From: Crotophaga sulcirostris
Taxonomy: Eukaryota > Chordata > Aves > Cuculiformes > Crotophagidae
Reading direction: 5' to 3'
DNA: 64,000 nucleotides
Assembly: GCA_013397455.1 (NCBI GenBank)
Contig: VYZB01000209.1
Location: 1,473,137-1,537,136 of the forward strand
Shown: piece by piece, positions 14,469 through 26,942 of the stretch
Layout: the number at the start of each line of letters is the position of its first letter
Position numbering within the stretch: position 1 is the stretch's first letter
Notes under the pieces: generated by a model
What the model was told of the DNA's origin: nothing
The model's database searches: none
Seen by the model: only the letters and a program-made list of their open reading frames with translations
Program-made: the position numbers and the translations under genes

Positions 14469-14541
14469 TGGCCATGGCGACCGGCTGATATGCACCGGGC
14501 CGGGCCAGCGGCCCCGCCTCCCCCGGGAGAGGCGGTGGCAG

Positions 14542-14546
14542 CCAAT
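14542..14546 (+). promoter_or_regulatory. JUN: CCAAT box of the JUN promoter
   Basis: CCAAT within GCAGCCAATGGGG, just upstream of the proximal AP-1 site. This matches the NF-Y/CTF site position in known JUN promoters. Confidence 0.75.
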
Positions 14547-14561
14547 GGGGAGCCCGCGGGG

Positions 14562-14569
14562 TGACATCA
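14562..14569 (+). promoter_or_regulatory. JUN: Proximal AP-1/ATF site of JUN (jun1 TRE)
   Basis: TGACATCA is the exact non-canonical TRE through which JUN autoregulates in mammals, binding JUN-ATF2. In human it lies about 70 bases upstream of the main start, so transcription here probably begins near 14635, giving a 5' UTR of roughly 390 bases. Confidence 0.9.
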
Positions 14570-14573
14570 TGGG

Positions 14574-14583
14574 CTATTTTTAG
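14574..14583 (+). promoter_or_regulatory. JUN: MEF2 (RSRF) site of the JUN promoter
   Basis: CTATTTTTAG is a perfect MEF2 consensus four bases after the proximal AP-1 site, as in mammalian JUN, where it mediates serum, growth-factor and p38/ERK5 responses. There is no ordinary TATA box. Confidence 0.9.
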
Positions 14584-14741
14584 CGGGCGCCCGGTCGCTG
14601 ATAAGTGAAGGGCTCCACGCCGGGAGCGGGCTCAGAGCGCGGGGCGGGCGCCGGCTGAGGCAAGCGGAGCGGGCTCGGAGCGCGGGGCCGGCTGAGGCGA
14701 GCGCGGAGCCGGGGCGGGAAGGCGGGGAGAGCCTTTCGCGG

Positions 14742-14744
<3 letters not shown>

Positions 14745-14791
<47 letters not shown>

Positions 14792-14804
14792 GCGGCGGCG
14801 GCGG
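14745..14804 (+). repeat. (CAG)15(CGG)5 trinucleotide tract in the JUN 5' UTR
   Basis: Fifteen uninterrupted CAG units (14745-14789) are followed by five CGG units (14790-14804). The tract lies downstream of the predicted transcription start and about 225 bases before the JUN start codon, so it should be part of the mRNA. Pure runs of this length are usually length-variable between individuals. In the JUN frame it reads as serine then glycine codons, but no AUG precedes it. Confidence 0.95.
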
Positions 14805-14805
14805 C

Positions 14806-14835
14806 AACAGCAGCCGGAGCAACAGCAGCCGGAGC
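14806..14835 (+). repeat. 15-bp perfect tandem duplication in the JUN 5' UTR
   Basis: The unit AACAGCAGCCGGAGC occurs twice back to back immediately after the CAG/CGG tract, probably made by slippage. Confidence 0.95.
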
Positions 14836-15027
14836 CCCGCGCCGTCCCGCCAGGCCGGGCGGTCTCAGCGCAGCGGCCCAAGCACCGCGGGGCCGGCCCG
14901 CGGGACCCCCCCGCGCCCAGAAGCGAAGCTCGGCGCTCCCCCTTCTCGGAGCGGGGCGAGCGGCAGGCGGGCGGGCGGCTTCTCCGCGCTGCCGGAGCGC
15001 CCGGCGCCGCCGCGCGGGCTCTGTTCT

Positions 15028-15972
15028 ATGAGTGCAAAGATGGAGCCTACTTTCTACGAGGATGCCCTGAACGCCAGCTTCGCGCCGCCGGAGAGCGGCG
15101 GGTACGGATACAATAACGCCAAGGTGCTGAAGCAGAACATGACGCTGAACCTGTCCGACCCATCCAGCAACCTGAAGCCGCACCTGAGGAACAAGAACGC
15201 GGACATCCTCACCTCGCCCGACGTGGGACTCCTGAAACTGGCCTCGCCGGAGCTGGAGCGGCTCATCATCCAGTCCAGCAACGGGTTAATCACCACCACG
15301 CCGACCCCGACGCAGTTCCTCTGCCCCAAGAACGTTACTGACGAGCAGGAGGGCTTCGCGGAAGGCTTCGTGAGAGCCCTGGCGGAACTGCACAACCAGA
15401 ACACCATGCCCAGCGTTACCTCCGCTGCCCAGCCCGTGAGCAGCGGCATGGCACCCGTGTCCTCCATGGCCGGCAACAGCAGCTTCAACACCAGTTTGCA
15501 CAGCGAGCCCCCGGTCTACGCCAATCTCAGCAACTTCAACCCCAACGCGCTCAACTCCGCACCGAACTATAACGCGAGCAACATGGGCTACGCGCCTCAG
15601 CATCACATAAACCCCCAGATGCCCGTGCAGCATCCCAGGCTTCAGGCTTTGAAAGAAGAGCCTCAGACTGTACCTGAAATGCCAGGGGAAACTCCTCCCC
15701 TGTCCCCTATTGACATGGAGTCACAGGAGAGAATCAAAGCCGAGAGAAAGCGCATGAGAAACAGAATTGCAGCATCCAAATGCCGGAAAAGGAAGTTGGA
15801 AAGGATTGCCAGGTTGGAAGAAAAAGTGAAAACTTTGAAAGCCCAGAACTCAGAGCTGGCATCCACTGCCAACATGCTCAGAGAACAGGTTGCACAGCTT
15901 AAGCAGAAGGTCATGAACCATGTCAACAGCGGGTGCCAGCTAATGCTAACACAACAGTTGCAAACATTTTGA
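15028..15972 (+). CDS. JUN: Transcription factor AP-1 subunit c-Jun, single-exon gene
   Basis: This encodes complete c-Jun of 314 residues (human 331), a nuclear bZIP protein that dimerises with FOS, ATF or JUN partners and binds TRE/CRE sites. The delta (JNK-docking) region lies near residues 30-57, followed by JNK phospho-acceptors S63 and S73 (both before P) and T91/T93. A GETPPLSP degron (T222, S226) precedes the DNA-binding basic region, about 235-259, containing [12 protein letters not shown] with redox-sensitive C252. The leucine zipper is L263, L270, L277, L284, L291. It is shorter than human because the central alanine/glutamine-rich stretch is reduced. The gene has no intron, as in all vertebrates. 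The first AUG has a weak context; a second at 15040 (residue 5) has A at -3 and G at +4 and may give a 310-residue form. No AUG occurs between the predicted transcription start and 15028. Confidence 0.99.
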   Translation: MSAKMEPTFYEDALNASFAPPESGGYGYNNAKVLKQNMTLNLSDPSSNLKPHLRNKNADILTSPDVGLLKLASPELERLIIQSSNGLITTTPTPTQFLCPKNVTDEQEGFAEGFVRALAELHNQNTMPSVTSAAQPVSSGMAPVSSMAGNSSFNTSLHSEPPVYANLSNFNPNALNSAPNYNASNMGYAPQHHINPQMPVQHPRLQALKEEPQTVPEMPGETPPLSPIDMESQERIKAERKRMRNRIAASKCRKRKLERIARLEEKVKTLKAQNSELASTANMLREQVAQLKQKVMNHVNSGCQLMLTQQLQTF

Positions 15973-16434
15973 AGAGACTGTCTTAAATGAGAACTGTGTT
16001 ATTGTGGTATAACTACAAACAACCAAAAGCGGCAGATGCATAAAGCTAATGGTAAAAGCCGAAGGGCCGCGTCCTGCCTGTGCTCTGCAAGGCGCATGCG
16101 TGGAAAGACTGGCAAGCCTTCGGCTCGAGTGAGCAGCCAAGTGGCCAGCACAGCCCCGGGAAGTGCTGTTCCTGCTCAGATGAGATGTCAGATCTTCGTT
16201 TAACATTGACCAAGACCTGCATGGACCTAACATTCGATGATCATTCAGTATTAAAGGTTAAACTGCAATAGAAACTGTAGATTGCTTTATGTAGTATTAC
16301 TTAAGAAAAAAAAAAGTGGGAGGGAGGTTTGTGGGAGGCTGATAAACAAGAAAAGAACTATTCTGCCTGCCTTCAAGTAAATTGTGTATGTACATATCCT
16401 TTTTTATTTTATTTTATGAAAGTTGATTAATGTC

Positions 16435-16440
16435 AATAAA
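16435..16440 (+). terminator. JUN: JUN poly(A) signal, proximal
   Basis: AATAAA within a block that is conserved in mammalian JUN 3' UTRs; probably one of several alternative poly(A) sites. Confidence 0.6.
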
Positions 16441-16546
16441 CTACTTCATGACTTTGTAAGTTATTTTTATGTTGTTTATTTGGGCACTGCCCAGTATTGT
16501 TTGTAAATAAGAGGCTTTTTTTTAGCACTCTGAGTTTACCATTTGT

Positions 16547-16552
16547 AATAAA
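16547..16552 (+). terminator. JUN: JUN poly(A) signal, distal
   Basis: AATAAA followed by T-rich sequence, in a block conserved with mammalian JUN. Another AATAAA at 16617-16622 could also be used. Confidence 0.65.
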
Positions 16553-19500
16553 AGTATAATTTTTTAATGTTTCTGTTTCTGGAAAAATTCTAGAAGGTTC
16601 TATTATATTTAAGAAAAATAAAATAATTAAAATGCATTTCCCCCTCACATTTTTTTTTTTGCTAGTACCTGAGTTCAGAAAATGCCCTTTATGCTGAACT
16701 CTAGGGGATTGTTAGGTTTACTCTGTAACTACAGGCATGTTCTGGGAAATGTGTGAGGAGGAGAGGGAGATGCTAGATCCTGATCACCAAATTAATACAG
16801 CTTTTTAAGTTGTCCTGAAGTTGTAGTTTCCAATCTTGACAGACTGACAGGCTTGCCTGCCAGTTGTAGTGGCCCACTTTAGGCAGCAACTTCAAGCAGG
16901 TTGTAGAGTGGTAAAAAGCCAGTATATGAAACTGCTCTGTGATGGGAGCAACTGACTACTTGATCTGATGTACTTTTTCTTAATGTTCTCAAGGAGATAT
17001 GGCAAGTGATTTTTTTTTTTTTAAAGAAATGCTTTAGGCTTAAAAATAGAAATATTCACTTTTATTCCTGTGTTACTTCCTAGGTAGGAAGTGATCCTTG
17101 TTTGTTGATACTTATGACAATGCTGCTGTCAACAGTAAAATAATTTTATAACCCTTTCCCTATCTTTTAATCATCTCCCTTTTGAGTGTCACTGTGGGTT
17201 CTAAACTTTTTAGCAATAGAGAAGCTGGCAAAACTGAACCTGGTGGGAAATGAAAAGAGCAACTTGTTGAAAAACAGCAACTCCTGTTGCTTGTTTTCAG
17301 CAACTTGCTGACAATAGGGACTTCTCTGGCACTTCCCATGCATTTTTTATAAAATAATCTTGGGTTTTACTACAATTGCAATATAAATATACATCTTAGG
17401 AAGGTGCTACTTAACTTATAGATGGAGGAGAAAAGACACATACTGTACCAGGATTTTCAACACTACCCAGCTTCATTTACTTTAAAGGGAGACCAGATGT
17501 TTTTCTGCTTTCTGTTTAGAGCCAAATATCTTAGAGGAAATAGATGCTATCAAAAGACAGCCAGAAAATATTAGAGATTTATTATTAGTGAATTCTAACT
17601 TTTTATAGCAGGTGGTCTTAAAGTATCTTTTTGCCTTAAAATAGGAATAAGCATAATTTTAACTGAAGTGACAGTCTTGTTTAAGGTCACTTCACAAGAT
17701 GACTGAATAAGTGTATATATATATGCTTTTACCAAAATGATACCCTGAAACTTGAAACAACTGTGGGTCAGTTCCTTACAGGAAGTATAGAAGCATCTTT
17801 CCTCTAAATTTTATTCCCCCCATATTATAATATCATTACACATATGTAATGAATTTTATCATATGAGGAGTTGTTTTGATGTTTAAAATATAATAATACA
17901 GTCATCTGCTTCCACATGATAATCCAAGTGTCAAGGTAAGCACTGTTTAGGGGGTGTCTGCTGCTGTCAGAGGAATATAATTGTAATAACACCAACCAAA
18001 CAAAGGGTTACTAGGAGGATACTGTAGTTTGCCAAGAGTACATTTTGCTGATGTCAGCAACCCGGAAGGTAAGTTGATTTTGACCATATGTAGGAATAGA
18101 CAGCAGAGGGATAATACACAGCACTGCTGGGTGTGGTTTTACAGGGATTTAGCAAGTGCCAACTAGCAAAATAAGCAGGGCAAGGAGATTAATTACATGC
18201 AAAGGTGCATGTTCAACTCTGAACAGTGCTGGGTTATGGAATAGATGTTACTAGCAAGCATTTTGCTTAATCACCTAATTACGTAAAAAATAAATACATT
18301 ATATAAAATACTATGTTAATTAAATACAGCTGAGTGACAGTCTGCTCCACCCTACCCTCATACGCACACACAGACGTTTAGCGTTGCGCTTAAGGGTTTT
18401 CCCTCTCAAGTACAACATTCTGTAGCACAGGCAAAAAAAGTGACTGAGCAACAGCACTGCTGGCTAAGCAGGCATTGCCCGACAGGTTGGCTCTGTGACA
18501 TGAGTTTCTTGACTCAGTCCAGCTCAGGAGGTCCTGCTGTACGGCCAGAGACCCCGCCACCAAGCACAGCGGGTCTGAGCGCCAGCTACACAGTTTCACA
18601 AGGCGAAGAGGGGTGATTTAGGGGGAACGCTTTCTTTGGTCTCACATCTCATTTTAGGATCAGGCCTAAGAGAGGGTGGAAGTAAAGCTATATTCCTTCC
18701 ATCTCCACCTATTTTGTAAGCAGTGTGGTGGGCTATGAGCCTGTTGCTATCATCTGGTTCGCTTCAGCACAGATGGTTAAGATTCAGCACTCAGCATATT
18801 ACTAGATCTCTCAGTGATCAATACACACAAGTGTAATGAAAGACGTGCATGCACTTGTACGTGGTGAAATGCAAAGTTCTGGCACTTGCTTACCTGCTGA
18901 GATTAAAATTGCCTAACACATTATGTGCCTTACTTCTATAAGGAATAGTCAGTTCTTTTTGAGATTCAGAGAGAAACTCTCTTTTTGTTGCCCCAGCTGT
19001 ACTCACAAGGGAATATTTTGCAAATAACAGCATTGTGAACATGTATTTTGTTTGGCTGTGAGTGTTGTCAACGGATTCAGGAAGTGAAGTCAGAAAAAGG
19101 CAGGGTTTCCAACAGGGCAGGCTGCACAGAAATGCCTAGGCAAGGAGCCTCTAATAAGAACAACATGTTTGGGATACAGAAATATTAATTACAATTTGGG
19201 TCTGTACAAAAACCAACAAAACCCTCACACTTTGGTCCCATGAACAGAAGTGAGGTACAAAGAGGGGCTGACCATGATTACTCACTAAATAATTTTAAGT
19301 CCAATGTACTTGTCATTACAGAAACAACAGTAACAATCTAACTTATTCTGTAGTGGGAAAGAGTTATCCACCAGCCAGTTTCTGAGAACACAGAAGCAGT
19401 TACTAACAGAGTCCTCATCCTTGAATTGCCTATGTTTCTGTAGGTCTAAAAAATACTGACCTCAAAACATGGCACTTCAAGTACCAGCCTGAGGCAGCGC

Positions 19501-22500
19501 ACACCCATTTAACATTAAGTCCAGTGACCAAGAGATCCCTTAGCTACCTCTCCATTTTATTGGAAGCTGTCAAGAAATACCGACAATATCCCTCCAAACC
19601 TGTGTGAAGTGACTGACAGTTTTGTCCCATGCAGAAGCCTAAGAAATCCATCACAATAATTACTTTCTGATAAAGCAAATAGGCCTTTCAGTACAGTACA
19701 TGGCTGCATACGCACTGATGATCTTACTCTCACAACTCTGCAGGAAGCAAAGACCCTAACTTGCAGGTACCTGGGTTACTGTACAGCCAACTTACATCAT
19801 ATCACATAGCACATGTGGATACTCCATGGTGAAGTGTGAAGCCTGAACCAGTAGCAAAATGCGAAGTTCCAGAGCTGGATGAGCACACTGCTCTGCCTGA
19901 TTGAATAACCCTGACCACTGCACTGGGGTTATTAGCTCAGGCAGCGTTACTGAATAGGCTGCGGATGGACCAGCTCAGGCTGGAACAATCTTGGGCATCT
20001 GTGGAGTACACCACAGAGTGCAGTGTACCACGTCCATGAGAAGTACAGGACAGAACTAAAACCAAAAAACAACACACTCATCTTTACTATCAAGCCTAGT
20101 GCTTTCTCTGTTCTGCACCTCTTCCTCTCTAACCCTATTCCCAACACTTAGGTATAACAGCATAGAGTTACCCACATCAAGAAATTGAAACCAGTTCAGG
20201 CAAAGTTTGCTGTGTAAAGAAGAAAAAAATTTGCAAACACCGTAAGCAAACACAAAATATTGCTAACAGGCAGATGGACAGCAAGGGAATAATATTTGAA
20301 ATTACTGTATACACAAACCCATCATGAAACAGAATATACTTTAGTAACACCCAGCACTAGTTTAGGGACAGGGAGAAAGAAGGTAGTGTTAGCCTTCCAA
20401 CGAAATAAAAAGAAAAGTCAAAATTTAGCCAGTTTCCTTTTTGAGAAAGTAAGTCTTCCAGAGAAATGCTTCTCCTTCAGAATTACAGGCACTGCCAGCA
20501 TCAGCGTCTGCACCGCAGTATGGGTGGTCATCCTGATTCCAAACGTATACATTATTGTTGACATGAACATTGTGATATATCCTCTGAGCAGAGAATGGTG
20601 CTTCTTATAAAGAAAACTTGCAGAAAGCCATCATATAATTTACCGTGAAAGCCTCTGACTACTTAAACAGTTTTAGAGTGGTTTTGCACAGCAGGGCCCT
20701 CTTTTCCAATTTTGCACCTTATTCTTTGCGCTACATTTTTGTTAAGGAACAATGGAACTACAAAAATCAAATTAGAAGTTCATCACAGTCCTTTCTCTCC
20801 TGAAATATTCTGAAATCCTAGAAACATAGCTACAATGGGGAAGAATGCCTTTTTTTAAAGTTAATTAAATTTTGAAAACACCAGTAATTATCTTAGTTGT
20901 AGGTTACAAAGAGACATTAGGGGGAAACAAAATAAAAACCTTATTCAGAAAAATGGATACAGTGAGAAATCTATTTTTAAAATCACATACACAACTTGAT
21001 AGGTTATGAATGACCCGATTAATCCAAATCTCTATAAAATACCTAGAAACTATCTCTGCAAACAAAAGCGGAGGAAGAAGTAATATTACTTTTCCTCGGT
21101 CTCACAATTATTTTGTTTTGAGCCTTGTATTTTCCAAGCAATCTTTAGGTTGATTCCTTAAACAAAAGGACCAGAGACTTGCTAGAAATTCCTCTGAATG
21201 TGAACTTTTTTCCTTATTCTCTTCTAAATTAAAAGCAATTCCTGTGAAAACTGGTAGCGTAACATCAAAGATGTGGGAAACAGGACACAATTCCAGCAGA
21301 TGGAGCTCAAAAGCAAACAGCCTGGAACGAGCTGCACAGATGCCTGCAACAGGAGCCTTTGCTCAGATGGTGTAGTAGCCAGAAAAGTCCTCAGCTGAAG
21401 CCCACTGTCATGCAAACATACTTTAAAAAAAGATTATTTTTAACAGCTTCCCTGAATTCTTAAAATAGTCACTAAAATGAGTAGGGAGATCACGCGTAAT
21501 TTTAATCACGGAATACCCACAGTTATTTCAGAGACACTCAGGGTTCAAAGTCGAGCATCACTGGCTCTTTTTCTGAATTCTCATTCACGATGATGAATTA
21601 CTGGGCATGACTTCTAAATGTCTGCTGATAACATGCCTGATATGTCTCAGATCAAGTCACGAAAACATGCACGATGCAGGCATATTCCAGTGAATGTTGC
21701 TGTTCAAACCCACAAAGCCATTCCCATAGCACTTACACTGGAAAGAGATAACTTGAGAAGTTTTGACTCTCCATAGAACGGATTTCTGGGAGGTTTAAAA
21801 GCATGACCTGGCACTACCAAAACTGGAGCCTACCTATGAGGTTCTCAAAACTGCTGACCTTCGTGTAACCACAAATCAAACCACCTTGGCAACTATGAAA
21901 AGTTCACTTTCATTTGTGTCCAAAAGTAAGTTTAGAACTTTTAACCTAAGAAAAAATTGTGAGCTGCTGCACCCACCTTGCAAGCTCTGGTCGTTGTTTT
22001 ATTTTCACCTTGAGAAGTCAAATACAAAAAGTTCCTTTTTAAATGAAGCTGTAACATTTTAAAGATATAGCTCAGGAATTTTTCAGTTTAACACCTAACT
22101 CAGTTATCTAGGTTAGGAGGCACCACAGCTTCCCCTTACAGTTAACAGAAAAGCACAGGCCTCTTCAGAGAATGATCTGGGTAAATTGCATCACTAATTG
22201 GAGGTTCCTATGCCTCAGCAGTCTGCTTCTTTTAACTTAGGAGCCTCTAGTTTGATAGGATGGAGCCAGGGTCTAACGATTACCTGATAAGACTCAGGAT
22301 ACGCTTCCTTTTACTAAATAGAAAAGTTCAGCGAACATCCATCAGGTGTTAGTGATGAACGAATTCCCATACGTAATGTTTTACTCCACTGCATCACATA
22401 CACAATGTACACTTTTATCCCCCAAAATTAACTTCAAAATTCCTTACGAGAAGTCATTAAAAATTAGACTTGCTATGAACCTTCCAGTGATGTCTAAGGG

Positions 22501-25500
22501 CCCCAATCAAGATATGACCCTTACCATGCTAAATCATCACCAAGTGCCTGACGCAAATACCTGAAGGGGGGAAACAGAACCCAAATTCTCATGGCAAAAT
22601 CCATCTCTAGTTTTCTTGTTTGGCTTTGCTATCATACAGATTGTCTGTTTACCCTGCTCCCTGACTGAACCAGGTAAAGTATTTCTAATGAAGTGTTTTT
22701 ATAAACACTTTATAAAAGCTATGTAAAGCTATACAGTTAAGTGTAGCTGACTTCAGGACTGACACTACAAGAGTTTACGGTTTGTCTACAGCAAGGTTAC
22801 TGACCAACGCTAGCCCATGAAAAGTTAATGGCAAAGTTTCCTTCTTTAAATGATGGAACGTGAGCAGAATTTAGTGGTCTTTGCCCAGGTTCATGCTCCT
22901 TGAAGCAGAGGTTTCTAACCACTGTCTTTCAGTGCAGCACTGCAGGTCACAGCACACCTTTGTCCAGTTGCCCATGACATCCGTTTTCAGGGCTGTGACC
23001 TATGAAAAGGCAGGCCACGGCTCTCTAAGCAGATTAAATCTATGCTTTTAATACATTAGCTTGGTTAGAGACTTCTGAATTTTATTTCCCACTTCTACAC
23101 TCCCAGACCCACACAGGCTTAGTATGATTAGAGAAGTGCCCCTGACTAAGCTTCACAGCTGCTGACAACTTTTTCTTCCATGCAGTTTTATGAAAGTAAC
23201 AATAAAGGTGGCCAATTTGATTCTTTCTCAAAACACTGATTGACAGTTACCAAAAAGCAGGACAAGTCCTAAGGACTTAAGACCTAAGTCCTAAGTCCTA
23301 AGGCTATACCAGTTTTGGGAATCAGGCTACTGATAAATACTGATATGAAAACATGTTTAAAAATCACAGTATTTTCATATGTTAGGAAACAGGAGTATCA
23401 GAATTTCCAGAGCAGGAAAAAAGAAAGAAAATGAGCAAGGGCAAAACATTTTGTTCCAAGAGACTGTTTTTCTAATCAGGAGTTGCTTTGCCCTAGGCCA
23501 AACTTTTATTTTTATAAGAAAGTTACATGGCACTAGCTTTTAAAAACTGACTGTTTCAAACTGGTACACAAGCGTGCAGTCTTCCTTTACGGATTTTGGT
23601 ATAACCTGGGGCCTTGCTACATGACCTTGGGTAGCTTCAGCTGTTGTGTTTCAAGAAGCTCCCAATAAAGCTGTTCAGGTTTACATGCCAGTGCGTGGCC
23701 TGCAGTAGCTGAACAGTTGGCCACCAGTGTTCCAAGGGCTGCTGCCACCAGGCGAGTGGTGACAGACTCTGGTGTGCGTAAGCACCTTTTTCACATCAGC
23801 GTCAGCCAGAGCAACCACCTTCTCCCTCCTCCTTTGTCTCTCCTTTTCCACTCCCTCATTTGTGCTGGTAGTGCTTTTTTGGAATACTGCAGGATACTTA
23901 TTTCAGTCTGCTTTTCTTCCCTTATTCAGTTAACCCTGCAGCTCTACAGACACCTGAAACGATGGGGGGCAGTAGGGGTGGTGGAACATAAATGCAGGTA
24001 CAAGCAGTAGGGATGTGGCATCTTCAGAAAGAAATGCTCACCAGCAATCTTCAACTGACCAGAGATTTATTCAGCGCTCTTGAATTTATTCTTCCCAATT
24101 TAAATTACACTGCAAAAATGCCCAGGCAGATTTTGCACCAGTTTTACTAACTTAATTTGAATTCACACTTTTGGTTAAACAAGCTCAACTTCCCATATGG
24201 GCAAACCTATAAAACGTGGTTTGACTTTCACAGTGAACTTTTTTCATGCACCCATTAACTTGAACAAGAACTGTGAGTCCTTACTATACCTGCTTATGGA
24301 ACTGTTTTTGTTAGATGACTAACTATGCATATATATTTAAAATTATTTAAGAGGGCAGTGAGGTTATTATTCAAAGTCTTATAAATGGAATTTCTTGCAC
24401 GTGTGCCTGATACTGGCTTCCATGTCTGTTTTGAATTTACTTAAAAAACACACCAGCACACCCAAAATTAGTTTCAAGCTATTTCCTCGCCCCCCTTCTA
24501 TTTACACTGTTAACATTCTTGTAAGGAGAAATTGCTTGAGTTGAACGTGGCAACTTGCTTAACAAAATGCTCTCACAGTTGGTATCTACATCTATTTGCT
24601 TCTAGCAAAGCTAGTTACGTTTCCAATCGAACTCTGAATGTAAGCATGACAAAGCAGAGTGACAAAAGCAACAAAGCACTGAGCTCAGGGAAGGAAAGAT
24701 CTTACAAAGTTATTCTTTTTCCGTTAGAAACAGCTTCATTCCCAAATCTGTTGCAAATTAGGAACGCCAGCAGCTCAGCTGAAGAATAGTGCCACCGTGT
24801 TCTCTCCTGAAATTGAATTCTAAGTGTTTTGGCAGGTCCACAGTACAACCTAAGGAGGAAAACTATCATTATCCCTGTTGGGAATACCCTGCCCATCACA
24901 GCACAGAAGTGCAGGCCCATCAATCCATGAAAGCACACTACCAACCATCTCACCCTTTCTTCGCCTCTGCAGAAGGGTCTTGGTTTCTATGGTGGCAGCA
25001 ATAATGTAAAGGCTCTAAAGAGGAAATAAAACTCCTTGTCTGGTACAGCTGTTTGGAAACAGGAACAAGCAAGACTAGAAATTAACATCCAAACCCCAGA
25101 TTCATCAGTGTTTCTGGGGTTCAGCTGATACGACATCAGACAACAGCACAATAAGTAACGAATCTGAGTTCAGATTCTACCTACAGCTTTAGATGGGGAT
25201 CTACTTCACAGTCCCACACACAATTTTCCGTAACTGCTGGTTGTGTGAAGCACAAGGGAGATCTACAGAGCAGAAGAGAATTACTGAAGTTAAATCTCCT
25301 TTTTCCAGGCAGTCCAGGTCTTGGCTTAAAAAACAAAACAGAAAAGCCCCAAACCAAAGAACTATGTCTTGGCCTAAATCCTCCCTTTGGATCTTTAGAA
25401 TAATATTGACTTCACGGAGATCTACACTCTGATTTAAATGACTCTATGACTCCATGAGTCTAGGAGTTAAAAAAATGAAGTTTTATAAGTTTAGGCTGAA

Positions 25501-26878
25501 AACAAACAGACTCTCTGTGTAAAAATTATTACTTTTGCCTATGCAACCAAAAATGATTATTTATGATGATGAAGCTCCAAAAATGTATGAAAGGCTCTTA
25601 AAATTCATAGACCTCAAATACTGAGAATTTTTAATGGCTTTCTATTTCTTTTATTGTCATCCATCAGTATTTGCATAATCTAAAGCCTCTCACCTATGAA
25701 CAATGGTATATTAAAATGTATTTTGATTCATTTATTAAAGTATATTAAACTATATTTAAACATTGCTGTATTTTGATCTAAAGCTGGGGTGCTATGATTC
25801 ACCATATGATTCTTTAAGTTCATTGCCTAATATACGCTTGCCCTGCCTAACATCACAAGCCTCATCCTCATCTTGAATTTAGCTATTATTTGATACTTTA
25901 TGCTCTGAGATTCCTTCCTTAAGTCTGAGACCTTAATTTAAGCCAGTTGTTCCACAATAACTCAACATGCGTGGGATTTTCCCGCTAATCCAAAATTATA
26001 ACTAGTATTTTTTTCTTAAAGAGATATAATGTCTCTTGTGACATGGCTACTTTTAAATAAAGACAAAGAAACTATCAAAGTTGGTTCACCCACATAATGT
26101 GAAAATGGTCCTGTGCAACATACCTCTGTGTGTTACTGTAATGCCTTGACTGCGTTATGTTTTAATTTACAAAATTATGTTGGCTTTTTTAGCTTTTCTT
26201 TTTTACTGAGCTATACAGTTTGTTTGAAGCTGATAATTAATACGTGAATATTAATACATTTGCCCTCTCAGCACCATGGTACGAGTCTGTTTTTTGAGGC
26301 ACTACCATACTGCTGGCACTGAAGTTCACGCCCAGTGAATCCTCCTTTGAGCGCAGTGGCAGTCCCACTGCCATTCACCGCTTATTTCCACAGCGCTTGT
26401 GATGCACCTGAGTTGCTGCTGCCTGTGGTACTGGGCTATTTTGTCTCGCTTTTATCCAAGACATTACGTATCCCAGGAACAGAATGAATGTAATGTCATG
26501 CGCCTAACTTTAAAATTTTACCTCCACCAATCGCTTATTACATTGCTTGACAGCCACGGCCAGCTTTCCAATGCCAGCTGCAGGAGAGGACGGGTGACAG
26601 GTCTCTGCTGTCCCCTCTGGAAGGGCACACACTGATCGCACACGCTGTGCTGTGGATCGGCTGCGCTGGATACACATATCCCAGCCTCCTGCCTTGGCAC
26701 TGGGTGCAGTAGAGGCACGAGAATTCACCGTATATACGCAAGAAATTCTACATCCTGCTGTTAGATGCATTTGGTTCCCTTATAGCCAATATAATATTCT
26801 AAACCAATATTTTTTATTCAAACTGATTTTCTTCTGAGTATCATACTCTGATGACTAGTGGTTTTCACAAGGAGGGGT

Positions 26879-26879
26879 G

Positions 26880-26937
<58 letters not shown>

Positions 26938-26942
26938 TATCT
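26879..26942 (+). repeat. (ACATAT)n hexanucleotide microsatellite
   Basis: About ten nearly perfect copies of the 6-bp unit ACATAT, ending in a short AT run. It creates a long Tyr-Thr repeat frame that is not a gene. Confidence 0.95.

Larger units (their letters stand above)
13280..15700. promoter_or_regulatory. JUN: CpG island covering the JUN promoter, 5' UTR and early coding region
   Basis: Base composition changes abruptly near 13280 from AT-rich to very GC-rich with frequent CpG, and this continues into the JUN coding sequence. It includes many GC boxes, especially around 13930-14010, and the specific JUN promoter sites listed separately. An unmethylated CpG-island promoter fits an immediate-early gene. 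The part upstream of 14100 lies well before the expected JUN start and may serve a divergent transcript, which cannot be shown from sequence. Confidence 0.85.
15973..16640 (+). other. JUN: JUN 3' UTR, conserved and AU-rich
   Basis: The sequence after the stop codon has several blocks recognisable from mammalian JUN mRNA, for instance TTAACATTGACCAAGA-like sequence near 16200, TGTCAATAAAC near 16432 and TTTGTAATAAAAGTA near 16543. T-rich and AU-rich stretches in the last 250 bases fit the known rapid decay of JUN mRNA. The end near 16640 is inferred from the last poly(A) signal. Confidence 0.85.

Noticed and set aside
14741..15031. 96-codon polyalanine reading frame before JUN
   Set aside because: It has no AUG (starts at GTG) and is the CAG repeat read in another frame; no sign of a real protein.
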